Assembly: GCA_028288025.1 (NCBI GenBank) | Contig: JAQBOM010000029.1 | Coordinates: forward strand, 1 to 39,239 | Direction of reading: 5' to 3' | Length of the DNA: 39,239 bases | Source of the DNA: Mucilaginibacter sp. | Lineage (GTDB): Bacteria; Bacteroidota; Bacteroidia; Sphingobacteriales; Sphingobacteriaceae | Part shown: one piece after another, positions 17,026 through 25,523 of the stretch | Position numbering within the stretch: position 1 is the stretch's first letter | How the letters are laid out: each line of letters starts with the position of its first letter | Program-made: the position numbers and the translations under genes | Notes under the pieces: model-generated | Seen by the model: the letters and a program-made list of their open reading frames with translations, nothing else | What the model was told of the DNA's origin: nothing | The model's database searches: none

Positions 17026-17931
17026 ATGAGCCGCGAAAAGAAAATAAAGCTTTTAATTCCCATGGTACTCCTCTTGTTTTTTGGCGCCTACGGCTGGCAC
17101 AAACACGAGATTCGCCAGTCGGATATAACCGGTCGGCTTCAAAAAAGGGAGATGAATGAAATATCGGGCATTGCAGCATCCGGAATCAACCCTGATATTT
17201 ATTACATACATAATGACAGTGGCGACACAAGCCGCTTTTTTGCGATCCTGCCTTCCGGGCAGGTAAAGTCAACCATTTATTTTAAAGGTGATGCCAGCGA
17301 ATTGCACGGGGTTCAGGATTGCGAGGATATCGCAGTTGGGCCGGGGCCGGTTAAAGGCAAAAGCTATGTATACCTCGGCGATATTGGTGATAACGATGCT
17401 GAACGAAAATACATAACCGTTTACCGGATGGAAGAAAAGAAGGCTTGGGCTACTGATAGCTTATCTGCAGCTGACGCGGTCCCAATTCATTTAACCTATC
17501 CCGACGGCCCTAAGGATGCCGAAACACTGATGGTTGACCCAATTGAGAAGTTAATGTACATCGTATCAAAGCGCCAGGACTCAGTAACGGTTTACACCAC
17601 GCCTTTAAACTTCAGGCCAAACAGGACGGTTGTTTTAACAAAACGTTGTAAGCTTTTTTTTAAGGGCCTTAAACTATTTAAATGGATCACGGCAGGTGAT
17701 ATCTCAAAAGACGGCAGCCAGGTTTTGATCAAGAGTTACACCAAAGTATATTACTGGAAGCGCGCCGGCAATGAACCCATCTGGAAAACGCTTCAAAACC
17801 CGCCCCGCATATTACAATATATCCAGGAAAAACAAGGCGAAGCAATTGGTTTTACACCCGATGGGACTGGATATTATACTACCAGTGAGGGCGTTTATTC
17901 GCCAATATATTATTATAAAACGCCTAATTGA
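17026..17931 (+). CDS. Secreted or membrane-anchored protein of unknown function, propeller-like
   Basis: This 301-residue protein has an N-terminal hydrophobic helix (about 9-23) that can serve as a signal anchor. The remainder contains [36 protein letters not shown] and [11 protein letters not shown]. This pattern resembles calcium-binding or phytase/esterase-like propellers, with Asp-rich turns (NDSGD, GDIGDND) that could bind metal. No catalytic motif was recognised. It lies 157 bp behind the desaturase and 11 bp before the macrodomain gene, so it is probably co-transcribed with the latter. Only the secreted-propeller idea is offered. Confidence 0.65.
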   Translation: MSREKKIKLLIPMVLLLFFGAYGWHKHEIRQSDITGRLQKREMNEISGIAASGINPDIYYIHNDSGDTSRFFAILPSGQVKSTIYFKGDASELHGVQDCEDIAVGPGPVKGKSYVYLGDIGDNDAERKYITVYRMEEKKAWATDSLSAADAVPIHLTYPDGPKDAETLMVDPIEKLMYIVSKRQDSVTVYTTPLNFRPNRTVVLTKRCKLFFKGLKLFKWITAGDISKDGSQVLIKSYTKVYYWKRAGNEPIWKTLQNPPRILQYIQEKQGEAIGFTPDGTGYYTTSEGVYSPIYYYKTPN

Positions 17932-17942
17932 GGTTTTGCTGT

Positions 17943-18470
17943 ATGAACGCCCAGGAAAACAAAATCGAATTGATAAAAGGTGACATCACCAAAATACATG
18001 CCGATGCTATCGTAAATGCGGCGAACACTTCCCTAATGGGTGGCGGCGGTGTTGACGGCGCCATACACCGCGCCGGCGGCCCGGCTATTTTAGAAGAATG
18101 CTGTCAAATCATTGCCAAACAAGGTCGTTGCAATACCGGGGATGCAGTAATAACAACCGCCGGGAATTTACCGGCCAAATATGTCATTCATACCGTGGGC
18201 CCCGTTTGGAACAACGGCAAATATGGCGAAGAAGACAAACTTGAAAGCTGTTATAAAAAGTCATTGCAACTGGCCGTTGACAATGATTGCAAAACGATAG
18301 CCTTACCCAACATCAGCACGGGTGTTTACCGGTTTCCAAAAAAACGGGCTGCCGAAATTGCGGTAAATACTGTTACCGGATTTTTATCCGCAACTGACAA
18401 AATCGAAAAAGTACTCTTTGTTTGTTTTGATGACGAGAATTACCAGTTATACACGGAATTACTGAATTGA
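17943..18470 (+). CDS. Macrodomain protein, O-acetyl-ADP-ribose deacetylase type
   Basis: This 175-residue single-domain protein has strong macrodomain signatures: [21 protein letters not shown] at the start, [14 protein letters not shown] forming the ADP-ribose-binding loop, [22 protein letters not shown], and [13 protein letters not shown]. These match the YmdB-like group that hydrolyses O-acetyl-ADP-ribose and can remove ADP-ribose from proteins. The Asn and Asp used for catalysis in that group are present (NAAN and GVDGAIH). The frame opens with a TTG at 17928 overlapping the previous stop. The ATG at 17943 gives the usual N-terminus and is preferred. It is cytoplasmic. Confidence 0.93.
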   Translation: MNAQENKIELIKGDITKIHADAIVNAANTSLMGGGGVDGAIHRAGGPAILEECCQIIAKQGRCNTGDAVITTAGNLPAKYVIHTVGPVWNNGKYGEEDKLESCYKKSLQLAVDNDCKTIALPNISTGVYRFPKKRAAEIAVNTVTGFLSATDKIEKVLFVCFDDENYQLYTELLN

Positions 18471-18513
18471 ATCACCCGGAACGCCCCGAACACCCCCGAA
18501 CAGCGCAAAAGAT

Positions 18514-19761
18514 TTAGTGGTACCTTCCCGGCGCGAACAGCCCGGTATCCACGCTCGATTTTTCCCCGTCAAAAGCTTCGGCTATAAGTTTACCGGTTGC
18601 GGGGGCAAGGCTCAGGCCGATCATGGCATGCCCGGTGGCTATAGCCAGGTTCTTGTATTTGTCCGACAGGCCTATATATGGCAGTCCATCCGGCGAACAC
18701 GGGCGAAAGCCAAACCAGATAGCTTTTTGTTCGGGCACGGCCAATTTAAAGTCGGGAAAGTATTTGGGAACGGATTCAACGATGCCTTTTACCCTGTTCA
18801 TGTTTACCTTGTTGTTGATCTTGCCTACTTCCATGGTCCCGCCAAATCGGATGCTACCATTCATCGGCGTAACGGCAACCCGCGCTTCGCATAAGATAGA
18901 AGGGATGGTCATTTTTTTGACCGGGTTGTGCACCATAAACGAATACCCCTTGCCCGGCATCAGCGGCACATTTAACCCCGCCAGCCTGGCTATGGCCGGC
19001 GACCATGCCCCGCCCGCGACAACAAATGCATCGCCTGTAAAATCTTTATCCTTTGTGCTTACCGATGTCACTTTACCCGAATCATGATTTATTTTTGTCA
19101 CCCCGGTATGCCGGTGAATGCAGACGCCATTTGCTTCGAGATATTGCACCAATCCGGCCATTAATTTATTCGGGTACATATGCGCGTCGCAGTGGTAATG
19201 CACCGCGCCTAAAATATCCAGCTCAATATTCGGCTGCAGTTTGCGACATTCCTCTGCTGTCAGGTATTGGGCGTCGAGGCCCAGGTTGGTTGCTTTTTCA
19301 ACCAAGTGACGTTCTTCCTCTTCAACTTTCGGTGTTTTGAAAAGCAGCAGGATGCCTTTGTCAGCAAGGCCAAAGTCTATTGCCGTATCTTTCTCAAAAG
19401 CGTGGTACAGTTCTTTACTGTACAGAGAAATATCCCTTAAGCCGCCAGCCGAACGTTCGGCATGTTTTTTAGTCGCACTTTTTACGAATTTCAGGCCCCA
19501 GCCTATCAATTCGCGGTTTAACGATGGCTTTACATAAAACGGGCTCTTGCTGTTAAACATCCAGCGGATGCCCTGCTCCACCATTCCCGGCGAGGCCAGC
19601 GGCACAAAATGGCTCGGCGTTATCATCCCGGCATTGCCGAACGAGCAATTGTCCGACAAATCGCCCTGTTCCAAAACGTCCACTTCCCAACCCGATTTGT
19701 TCAGGTAATAAGCTGTGAACAGCCCGATAACACCCCCGCCGATTATAATTGCTTTACTCAT
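18514..19761 (-). CDS. FAD-dependent D-amino-acid dehydrogenase, likely cis-4-hydroxy-D-proline dehydrogenase
   Basis: This 415-residue DadA-like flavoprotein opens with the Rossmann signature KAIIIGGGVIGLFTAYYL, then VDVLEQGDLSDNCSFGNAGMI. The C-terminal FAD-contacting region has WFGFRPCSPDGLPYIG and ATGHAMIGLSLAPATGKL. Its partners here are a hydroxyproline epimerase, an aldehyde dehydrogenase and a DHDPS-family enzyme. Its expected reaction is therefore oxidation of cis-4-hydroxy-D-proline to 1-pyrroline-4-hydroxy-2-carboxylate. The electron acceptor is not known. The frame is open to a TTG at 19779, but the ATG at 19761 gives the normal Rossmann-proximal start. It is the last gene of the minus-strand set and is separated from the epimerase gene by a GIY-YIG element, so co-transcription may be weakened. 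Confidence 0.87.
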   Translation of the reverse strand: MSKAIIIGGGVIGLFTAYYLNKSGWEVDVLEQGDLSDNCSFGNAGMITPSHFVPLASPGMVEQGIRWMFNSKSPFYVKPSLNRELIGWGLKFVKSATKKHAERSAGGLRDISLYSKELYHAFEKDTAIDFGLADKGILLLFKTPKVEEEERHLVEKATNLGLDAQYLTAEECRKLQPNIELDILGAVHYHCDAHMYPNKLMAGLVQYLEANGVCIHRHTGVTKINHDSGKVTSVSTKDKDFTGDAFVVAGGAWSPAIARLAGLNVPLMPGKGYSFMVHNPVKKMTIPSILCEARVAVTPMNGSIRFGGTMEVGKINNKVNMNRVKGIVESVPKYFPDFKLAVPEQKAIWFGFRPCSPDGLPYIGLSDKYKNLAIATGHAMIGLSLAPATGKLIAEAFDGEKSSVDTGLFAPGRYH

Positions 19762-19783
19762 AAAAACTAAAAATAACAACTAT

Positions 19784-20268
19784 GTCATTGCGAGGGAGGA
19801 ACGACCGAAGCAATCTCATCGCTCGCTATAACCGTACTGAATTGTACGTAAATTCATTCAAACCACTCCAAACTCAAATCACTCCATCCCGGATTAATTT
19901 CTACTATTAAATCTATTTTCTTTTGCCGCGATCCGCCCTTTAACTGCTTCTCCCTTGAAATGGCATCCTGTATCCATTGAAAATCTTCATAATATACTAA
20001 CTTATTGACTTCATACCTCGAGGTAAACCCCTTAAACACTTTATGCTTATGTTCATAAATCCGACTTTCCAGGTCGCTGGTTACGCCTATATAAAATACC
20101 GTGTTTGCTTTGTTGGTTAAAATGTAGACACTATACTCATGCCTTTTCCTCATAAATATAAATATTAACAGTTATCATTGCTGTAAGCGATAGCACGGCA
20201 ATCTCCTCAACAGCCACCGTCGTCTTGCGTAGCTACGAGTTTGCTTCGTCGTACCTCCTCGCAATGAC
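19784..20268. mobile_element. Repeat-bounded element carrying a GIY-YIG nuclease gene
   Basis: The left end reads GTCATTGCGAGG (19784-19795) and continues GAGGAACGACCGAAGCAATCTC. The right end is its inverted copy, CCTCGCAATGAC (20257-20268), preceded by a diverged copy of the inner part (GAAGCAAACTC on the minus strand). Between them lies one complete GIY-YIG gene. The total is about 485 bp. It sits between two genes of the hydroxyproline set. The same terminal sequence bounds a gene-less element at 38601-38756. No target-site duplication is evident by eye. Mobility is inferred, not shown. Confidence 0.55.
19854..20153 (-). CDS. GIY-YIG nuclease family protein (YhbQ/UPF0213-like)
   Basis: This 99-residue protein consists of one GIY-YIG domain. 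VYILTN (9-14) and FYIGVTSDLESR (20-31) supply the two motif strands and the catalytic Arg31. HKHKVFKGFTSRY, KLVYYEDF, AISREKQLK (with Glu68) and NPGWSDLS (Asn87) follow, as in the single-domain group. Members of this fold cut DNA with a metal ion. The role of the free-standing bacterial forms is poorly known. The gene lies inside inverted repeats and interrupts the hydroxyproline gene set, which suggests a mobile or repeat-associated nuclease rather than a metabolic partner. The start ATG at 20153 gives the normal N-terminus. Confidence 0.9.
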   Translation of the reverse strand: MRKRHEYSVYILTNKANTVFYIGVTSDLESRIYEHKHKVFKGFTSRYEVNKLVYYEDFQWIQDAISREKQLKGGSRQKKIDLIVEINPGWSDLSLEWFE

Positions 20269-20276
20269 AGGTTTTT

Positions 20277-21275
20277 TCATATCACTTGAAACCCATATGC
20301 ATACGGGTCATCATCATCAATTTTTATCGTATTATAACCAAAAACTTTTGCCCAGCCCTCGATGCTGGGTATAATGGCGGGTTTATCCCCTATCATCACC
20401 TCGTCCTCAATTCTCCCGGTAAACCGGCTGCCTATAATGCTTTCATGAATAAAAATATCGCCCTTTTTTAATTTGCCTTTCGCGTGCCACTGCGCCATGC
20501 GCGCCGAAGTGCCCGTTCCGCAGGGAGAGCGATCTATCGCCTTGTCACCATAAAAAACAGCGTTACGGGCCGTCGCCTCAGGCGAAATGGTTTTCCCTGT
20601 CCACAGGATATGCGAACAGCCGTTGATAGTTGAATTTTCCGGGTGGACAAAAGTGTATTTTTCATTTATTCGCTGCCTCAGCACCCGGCTCCACGAGATC
20701 AGCTGATCGGCGGTATAGTTTTCAAGCCCTTTAAAGTTCGTTTGCGGATCAACAATGGCGTAAAAATTACCGCCATAACTTACATCGATGGTTAGTGTGC
20801 CGAGGTCGGGGCACTCTACTTCCAGGTTTTCGGCAGCCAGGTACGCCGGCACATTGGTAAGCTTTACCGATTTAACTTTATTACCCTCTTGTTTGTATTC
20901 GATCAGCACCAAGCCAGCCGGCGCTTCCATCCTGACGATCCCCGGAGTTTTGGGTATGATCAATCCCTCCTCTATGCCAATTGTAATGGTCCCTATTGTT
21001 CCATGCCCGCACATCGGCAAACAACCGCTGGTTTCAATGAACAATACGGCCACATCATTCGCCGGATCATGCGGCGGGTAAAGGATACTGCCCGACATCA
21101 TATCATGCCCCCGAGGTTCAAACATTAAGCCTTTACGTATCCAGTCGAACTCCCTCAAAAAATGCTGGCGCTTTTCACTCATATTGCTGCCCTGCAAATT
21201 GGGGCCGCCGCCGGCTACCAACCTTACCGGGTTACCGCAGGTATGTGCATCGATACAAAAAAAGGTTTTTGTCAT
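20277..21275 (-). CDS. 4-hydroxyproline 2-epimerase (proline racemase superfamily)
   Basis: This 332-residue protein has both catalytic cysteines of the racemase/epimerase branch: Cys89 in CLPMCGHGTIG and Cys252 in DRSPCGTGTSARMA. The dehydratase branch (trans-3-hydroxyproline) has Thr in place of the first, so epimerisation of trans-4-hydroxy-L-proline to cis-4-hydroxy-D-proline is favoured. The N-terminal IDAHTCGNPVRLV is family-typical. The downstream steps are all encoded nearby on the same strand, which supports the substrate over proline. The start is the ATG at 21275. A block of repeated GTCATTGGTCA units begins at the start codon. Confidence 0.92.
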   Translation of the reverse strand: MTKTFFCIDAHTCGNPVRLVAGGGPNLQGSNMSEKRQHFLREFDWIRKGLMFEPRGHDMMSGSILYPPHDPANDVAVLFIETSGCLPMCGHGTIGTITIGIEEGLIIPKTPGIVRMEAPAGLVLIEYKQEGNKVKSVKLTNVPAYLAAENLEVECPDLGTLTIDVSYGGNFYAIVDPQTNFKGLENYTADQLISWSRVLRQRINEKYTFVHPENSTINGCSHILWTGKTISPEATARNAVFYGDKAIDRSPCGTGTSARMAQWHAKGKLKKGDIFIHESIIGSRFTGRIEDEVMIGDKPAIIPSIEGWAKVFGYNTIKIDDDDPYAYGFQVI

Positions 21276-21360
21276 TGGTCAATTGTCATTGGTCAATCGT
21301 CATTAGTCATTTTTTTATTGACCGCCATTGCAATCAATGACCAATGCCTAACGACTAATG
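21273..21360. repeat. GTCATTGGTCA direct repeats with an inverted partner
   Basis: GTCATTGGTCA occurs at the epimerase start and again 17 nt on, then a variant (GTCATTAGTCA). The inverted counterpart follows (ATGACCAATG and CGACTAATGAC near 21336-21360). The two sides can fold into a long imperfect hairpin in the gap between the epimerase and aldehyde dehydrogenase genes. A related ATTGGT-rich block lies near 31127-31162. Confidence 0.6.
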
Positions 21361-21362
21361 AC

Positions 21363-22937
21363 CTATTTAGTCCATTCATTGTTAAATAACCGCCATATTT
21401 TAAGCGGGTTACCGGTTTTTAACTCATCGGGTAACAGATCTTCGTTCCAGTTTTGCCAGCAAACCGGCCGTACGAACCGCTTGATAGAAGACGTGCCGAC
21501 TGACGTAAACCGGCTGTCAGTCGTTGCCGGGAAAGGGCCGCCGTGGACAATAGCATTCCCCACTTCAACGCCTGTCGGCGGCCCGTTTAGTATCACCCTG
21601 CCGGCTAAATTTGCCAGCTTATCGGTTAGCGACTTATATTTAGGAAGCTCTTCTTTTTCGGCCATTATACTTGCTGTTAATTGCCCCTGCAATGTGCCTA
21701 CTACTAGTTCCAATTGGGCCATATCATCGGCAACAACCAGCATCGAATACGGTCCGAATACTTCCTCTTTGTATTTCCCGTCCGCCATAAAATCCACCGC
21801 CGAAATTTCCGTAACCACAGCAAGACCCTGGTTTATTTTTTCGGCATTTACTTTTTCGGATTTAGCTATAACGGAAACAGCGCTTTCAGCAAGCCTGTCT
21901 TTAGACAATTTACCAAAGTTTGAACATATGCCCGATGTAAGCATCGTTGCCGAATCGACAGCAGCAATACCTTCGGCGAGGCCCTTTTTAAACCGGTCTA
22001 ATCCTGCCGACTTGACGGCAAATAATAAACCCGGCTTGGTGCAAAACTGGCCGGCATTGGCCGTAATAGAGCTATATATTTTTGCGAGTTCTTCTGCGCG
22101 GTTTTCCAGGGCTTGCGGCAATAATATTACCGGGTTAATGCTGCCCATTTCGGCAAAAACGGGAATCGGCTCATCGCGCTCCCTGGCCATTTTCATCAGC
22201 GCCATGCCGCCGGTAAACGAACCGGTAAATGTTACGATCTTCGTTTTTTGATGTTTAACAAGCGCCTCGCCGATGGCGTAGCCGTCATCATACAGCATCG
22301 AAAAAACACCTTCAGGCATTTGATGCTGTCCTGCTGCCTTCATAATGGCCCCTGCAACCAACGCGCTGGTGCCCGGATGCGCCGGATGCGCTTTAACAAC
22401 TACCGGACAGCCAGCAGCCAGGGCCGCGGCGGTATCGCCGCCTGCAACCGAATAGGCCAGCGGAAAATTACTGGCCCCAAAAACAACAGCCGGGCCAAGC
22501 GGCACCATCATTTTGCGGATATCAACCCGGGGCAGCGGCTGCCGGTCGGGGATGGCGGTATCGATCACCGCTTCAACCCACGAGCCCTCTTCGAGCAGCG
22601 CAGCAAACATGTATAGCTGGTTGGTGGTACGCGCAAGCTCCCCTTGTAACCGTGGAGCCGGCAGGCCGCTTTCAGCCATGGCGCGATCAATTATTTCGCT
22701 GCTGATAGCCTTCATCTCGTCAGCTATACCGCGTAAAAAGGCCGCTTTTGTGTTTTTATCAATAGTGCGATAAACGGCAAATGCCTTATCGGCAAGTTTC
22801 ATCGCAGCGTCCGCTTCTGATAAATTTGCTGCGTAAAACTCGCCCGGCAAATCAACTCCCAGTGTGGGGTCTTTTGCCTTAAACTTATTGCCAATTTCGG
22901 GCAAATAACTATATCCTATTAAGTTTCTTGTATCCAT
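21363..22937 (-). CDS. 2-oxoglutarate semialdehyde dehydrogenase (aldehyde dehydrogenase family)
   Basis: This 524-residue protein has the aldehyde dehydrogenase catalytic set: Asn157 (FGASNFPLAYS), Glu263 (VFAEMGSINPV) and nucleophile Cys299 (NAGQFCTKPGL). The FTGS nucleotide-binding turn is near 237-240. Wording and length match the NADP-preferring 2,5-dioxopentanoate group. In the hydroxyproline pathway it oxidises 2-oxoglutarate semialdehyde to 2-oxoglutarate, feeding the TCA cycle; the same enzyme type serves sugar-acid pathways. The frame is open to 23000, but the 21 extra residues run out of a repeat element, so the ATG at 22937 (MDTRNLIGYS) is used. Confidence 0.91.
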   Translation of the reverse strand: MDTRNLIGYSYLPEIGNKFKAKDPTLGVDLPGEFYAANLSEADAAMKLADKAFAVYRTIDKNTKAAFLRGIADEMKAISSEIIDRAMAESGLPAPRLQGELARTTNQLYMFAALLEEGSWVEAVIDTAIPDRQPLPRVDIRKMMVPLGPAVVFGASNFPLAYSVAGGDTAAALAAGCPVVVKAHPAHPGTSALVAGAIMKAAGQHQMPEGVFSMLYDDGYAIGEALVKHQKTKIVTFTGSFTGGMALMKMARERDEPIPVFAEMGSINPVILLPQALENRAEELAKIYSSITANAGQFCTKPGLLFAVKSAGLDRFKKGLAEGIAAVDSATMLTSGICSNFGKLSKDRLAESAVSVIAKSEKVNAEKINQGLAVVTEISAVDFMADGKYKEEVFGPYSMLVVADDMAQLELVVGTLQGQLTASIMAEKEELPKYKSLTDKLANLAGRVILNGPPTGVEVGNAIVHGGPFPATTDSRFTSVGTSSIKRFVRPVCWQNWNEDLLPDELKTGNPLKIWRLFNNEWTK

Positions 22938-22952
22938 AATCTCTCTAATTAT

Positions 22953-23066
22953 GTCATTTCGAGCGATAGCGAGAAAACTATACATCTGCATTGACGTCAT
23001 GTATAGTGTATAGTTTTCTCCTTCCCGAAAATAACTTCGGGACAGGCTGTTCCTCGTCGAAATGAC
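22953..23066. repeat. 114-bp inverted-repeat element (GTCATTTCGA ends)
   Basis: GTCATTTCGA (22953-22962) and TCGAAATGAC (23057-23066) form the ends. Nested inside are a perfect 13-bp pair, GAGAAAACTATAC (22971-22983) with GTATAGTTTTCTC (23008-23020), and a CCCGAA/TTCGGG hairpin. It fills the gap between the deaminase and aldehyde dehydrogenase genes. No gene is inside. It resembles a MITE or REP-like unit; its ends are related to, but distinct from, those at 19784 and 38601. Confidence 0.65.
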
Positions 23067-23081
23067 AGGGTTAATGGGTTT

Positions 23082-24029
23082 TTAACTCACCCCGGTCACA
23101 TCCACTTCCGTTTCAACACCCCAGCTTCTTACGGGCAATTCCGGTCGGGTGGCGATGGCTTTGTGTATAACAGCCAGTATTTTTTTACGCTCGTCCCCGG
23201 TAACCGGCAAACGTGGCTGTCTCACCGTTTCGGTACCCAGTCCGGTTTGTGCTTCGGCCAATTTAATGTACTGTACTAATTTTGGATGAATGTCCAGCTC
23301 CAGGACAGGTAAAAACCAGCGGTATATAGCCAGCGCTTCCTGGTGACGGCCTTGCTTAGCCAGGTTGAATATAGCTACCGTTTCTCTCGGAAATGCATCG
23401 ACCAAACCGGCAACCCAGCCATCAGCGCCCATAAACACGCTTTCCAGTGCCAGTGTATCTACACCGCATAATATTTTATACCTGTCGCCAAAGCGGTTGA
23501 TCATCCGGGTTACATTGCTCACATCCCGGGTCGACTCCTTTACGGCCTGTATATTTTCATAACGTGAAAGCTCCTCAAACATATCCAGCGTTACCTCAAT
23601 CTTATAATCGTACGGATTGTTATAGATCATAATAGGCAGCGAAGTGCTTTTTGCCACCGTGGCGAAGTATTGAATGGTTTCGGCCTCGTCCGCCTTGTAC
23701 CGCATCGGCGGCAGCATCATCAGACCGTCGGCGCCGTATTTTAAGGCATTTTCGGCACAAGCCAGCGCTGCCTTAGTAGTTTGTTCAGCGATGTTCAATA
23801 TCACATATGCACGTTTGTTGACCGTTTGCACGGTGTGTTTTAACAGCGTGATCTTTTCCGCATCAGTTAAAACACTGGCTTCGCCTAACGAGCCGCCGAT
23901 GATGATGCCTTTAACACCGGCCTCAATCTGGGCCTCAATATTTTTATCAAAAGCTTCAAGATCCAGCTCATCCTGATCGTTGAATTTTGTTGTTACCGCC
24001 GGGAAAACCCCTTTCCATATAACGCTCAT
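23082..24029 (-). CDS. DHDPS-family lyase, likely 1-pyrroline-4-hydroxy-2-carboxylate deaminase
   Basis: This 315-residue TIM-barrel protein of the dihydrodipicolinate synthase/N-acetylneuraminate lyase superfamily has Schiff-base Lys164 (QAVKESTRDVSN) and Tyr136 (IYNNPYDYK). The GGSLGE phosphate-loop equivalent differs from the TTGE-type loop of true DapA. Together with the hydroxyproline neighbours, this points to deamination of 1-pyrroline-4-hydroxy-2-carboxylate to 2-oxoglutarate semialdehyde. True lysine-pathway DapA is unlikely. It is the first gene of the minus-strand set, so the promoter should lie in the roughly 500-bp gap upstream. The start ATG at 24029 gives the normal N-terminus. 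Confidence 0.87.
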   Translation of the reverse strand: MSVIWKGVFPAVTTKFNDQDELDLEAFDKNIEAQIEAGVKGIIIGGSLGEASVLTDAEKITLLKHTVQTVNKRAYVILNIAEQTTKAALACAENALKYGADGLMMLPPMRYKADEAETIQYFATVAKSTSLPIMIYNNPYDYKIEVTLDMFEELSRYENIQAVKESTRDVSNVTRMINRFGDRYKILCGVDTLALESVFMGADGWVAGLVDAFPRETVAIFNLAKQGRHQEALAIYRWFLPVLELDIHPKLVQYIKLAEAQTGLGTETVRQPRLPVTGDERKKILAVIHKAIATRPELPVRSWGVETEVDVTGVS

Positions 24030-24524
24030 AGAATAATTGTCTTAGATGTTTTATTTGTTCGTGTCCCGATAGCGTCGTCCGTTTCGGGTCGATTGAATTC
24101 TCTTTGACCTTGCATCCACAACGTCAGGATCAAAAGTACATACAATTAAAATTTATATGGAATGGATTTTATCTTGGTCGCATTACAATATGCAGGTTGC
24201 AGGTAACAATTTTGCGATTTGCCACCGCCGGTTTTCAAGGCTTCCATAACCAAATGTTTATTTTTTCTATAAAAATGGCTTGTTGGCTTCTCATACCCAT
24301 AGGGGGCAAAACTATTTTATGCGCAAAATACAACCGGGCTTATTTTTTTACGTAATATAAAATGTTTCAAACCGTTCCAGCATAAGGTTTGTATTTAATG
24401 TTGTTACTAACTGTTCAAATATTAATAAACTCTTAAGTCAACTATTAGACGGAGGAAAAACTTAACACAAAGTTCATCATAAGGTTCAATGGCCGGGTTA
24501 ACTTTGGGTATAAAATCATTAACT
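24030..24524. other. Divergent intergenic region between the hydroxyproline set and the tandem secreted-protein genes
   Basis: This 495-bp gap separates divergent genes. I see no convincing gene in it; an 83-codon plus-strand frame has no family features. On the minus strand TACTTTTG (24131-24138) matches TAnnTTTG about 100 bp before the deaminase start, but lacks a clear partner near -33. On the plus strand TAACTTTG (24499-24506) precedes the first tandem gene. It is the only sizeable regulatory space available for the hydroxyproline set. Confidence 0.5.
24499..24506 (+). promoter_or_regulatory. Possible -7 element before the first tandem gene
   Basis: TAACTTTG matches TAnnTTTG exactly and ends 18 bp before the ATG at 24525, which would give a very short leader. 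No convincing TTTG partner is found about 19 nt upstream. Confidence 0.3.
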
Positions 24525-24881
24525 ATGAAAAAAAAGGTCATCATCACTTCTCTTTTGTTATCCTGCTTTTTGATCAGCTTCGGTACCATAACCAATTTAA
24601 ACGGTAAATGGGCCGGATTATTAAAAACCGAACAGGGAAATGAATTTCCATTACTTTATAATTTTAAGATAAATGGAGATCAGTTAACCGGCACGGCCAA
24701 AACCCCGGAGGGCGACATGCCTATAAATGACGGAAAGATCACAAATGGCACCTTCACTTTTAATGTAATTGTAAAGGGCCTTGAGATTGACCATACCGGC
24801 AAATTTTATGGCGATTCAGTAGGGGTGGATATTAGTCTGGACGACATCAAGTCGCACGCCACGTTAAAACGGGTGCCTTGA
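24525..24881 (+). CDS. Small secreted protein, tandem family member 1
   Basis: This 118-residue protein has a signal peptide (MKKKVIITSLLLSCFLISF). Its mature domain is of about 95 residues, patterned NLNGKWAGLLKTEQGNEFPL, then TGTAKTPEGDMPINDGKI, FTFNVIVKGLEIDHTGKF and HATLKR. It is predicted to be all beta, resembling a small calycin or lipocalin-like barrel. No function is known to me. It is followed by two paralogues with the same pattern. Of the three it is the most diverged. The ATG at 24525 is chosen because the signal peptide begins there; the frame extends 12 codons upstream. Confidence 0.75.
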   Translation: MKKKVIITSLLLSCFLISFGTITNLNGKWAGLLKTEQGNEFPLLYNFKINGDQLTGTAKTPEGDMPINDGKITNGTFTFNVIVKGLEIDHTGKFYGDSVGVDISLDDIKSHATLKRVP

Positions 24882-25061
24882 AACGGCAAAAGTGCTGGCC
24901 TTTATAAATTCCCCCAGCGAGGGCAGGATAAAGCCGCCCGGTTTTTATGCGCACAATTTATTTTCATTTTTATAGTTTATTTTGCGTTCGTCTTGCTCAA
25001 TAAAGGTATTTTTACTGTAACACCTGGCACCAATCGGGTGTCTTACCTAAAACCCAAAAAA

Positions 25062-25427
25062 ATGAAAAGAAAAATCCTTACAACAGCATTGTTGATCTGC
25101 TGCGTTGCAGTTTGCCTCGCAGCCGTAATTGCCGACCTGAATGGTAAATGGTCGGGCGTTTTAAATGCACCCGATGGCAATCAATACCCGCTTACGTATT
25201 CCTTTAAGATTGATGGCAGTAAGCTTACCGGCACACTAGACGTAAACGGGACATCTGTTCCGTTAGATAGTGGCCGTGTTAGCGGAAACGATATTAAGTT
25301 TAGTGTTACCGTGGAAGGCATGGCATACCCGCATTCAGCAAAGTACTATTCGGCGGGCGACTCGGTGGCTGTGGACGTTAATTTTGCCGGGACAAAAACA
25401 CACACTACCCTAAAAAGGGCGCAGTAA
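25062..25427 (+). CDS. Small secreted protein, tandem family member 2
   Basis: This 121-residue paralogue of the neighbours has a signal peptide (MKRKILTTALLICCVAVCLAA) and the same mature pattern: DLNGKWSGVLNAPDGNQYPL, then KLTGTLDVNGTSVPLDSGRV, VEGMAYPHSAKYY and TKTHTTLKR. It is probably an extracytoplasmic beta protein. It is separated from member 1 by about 180 bp, longer than an operon gap, so each copy may have its own promoter. The frame opens at 24993, but the signal peptide sets the start at 25062. Confidence 0.75.
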   Translation: MKRKILTTALLICCVAVCLAAVIADLNGKWSGVLNAPDGNQYPLTYSFKIDGSKLTGTLDVNGTSVPLDSGRVSGNDIKFSVTVEGMAYPHSAKYYSAGDSVAVDVNFAGTKTHTTLKRAQ

Positions 25428-25523
25428 ACCGTAACGATTAAATATTTATAGCTTAATGTTATAAATCATATCTTAGTTGTAACACTTTTACCCGTGCTTT
25501 ATCTCATTAAAAAACCCAGCATC

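Noticed and set aside
21273..21360. Possible CRISPR-like array from repeated GTCATTGGTCA units
   Set aside because: Units are 11 bp with irregular 6-10 bp gaps and an inverted partner. There are no uniform spacers and no cas genes in the window.
23082..24029. Lysine-pathway dapA
   Set aside because: The loop is GGSLGE rather than the DapA type, and all neighbours are hydroxyproline-pathway enzymes.
24104..24355. 83-codon frame in the intergenic region upstream of the deaminase gene
   Set aside because: It has no signal peptide, domain or coding-like composition and lies in likely regulatory DNA.
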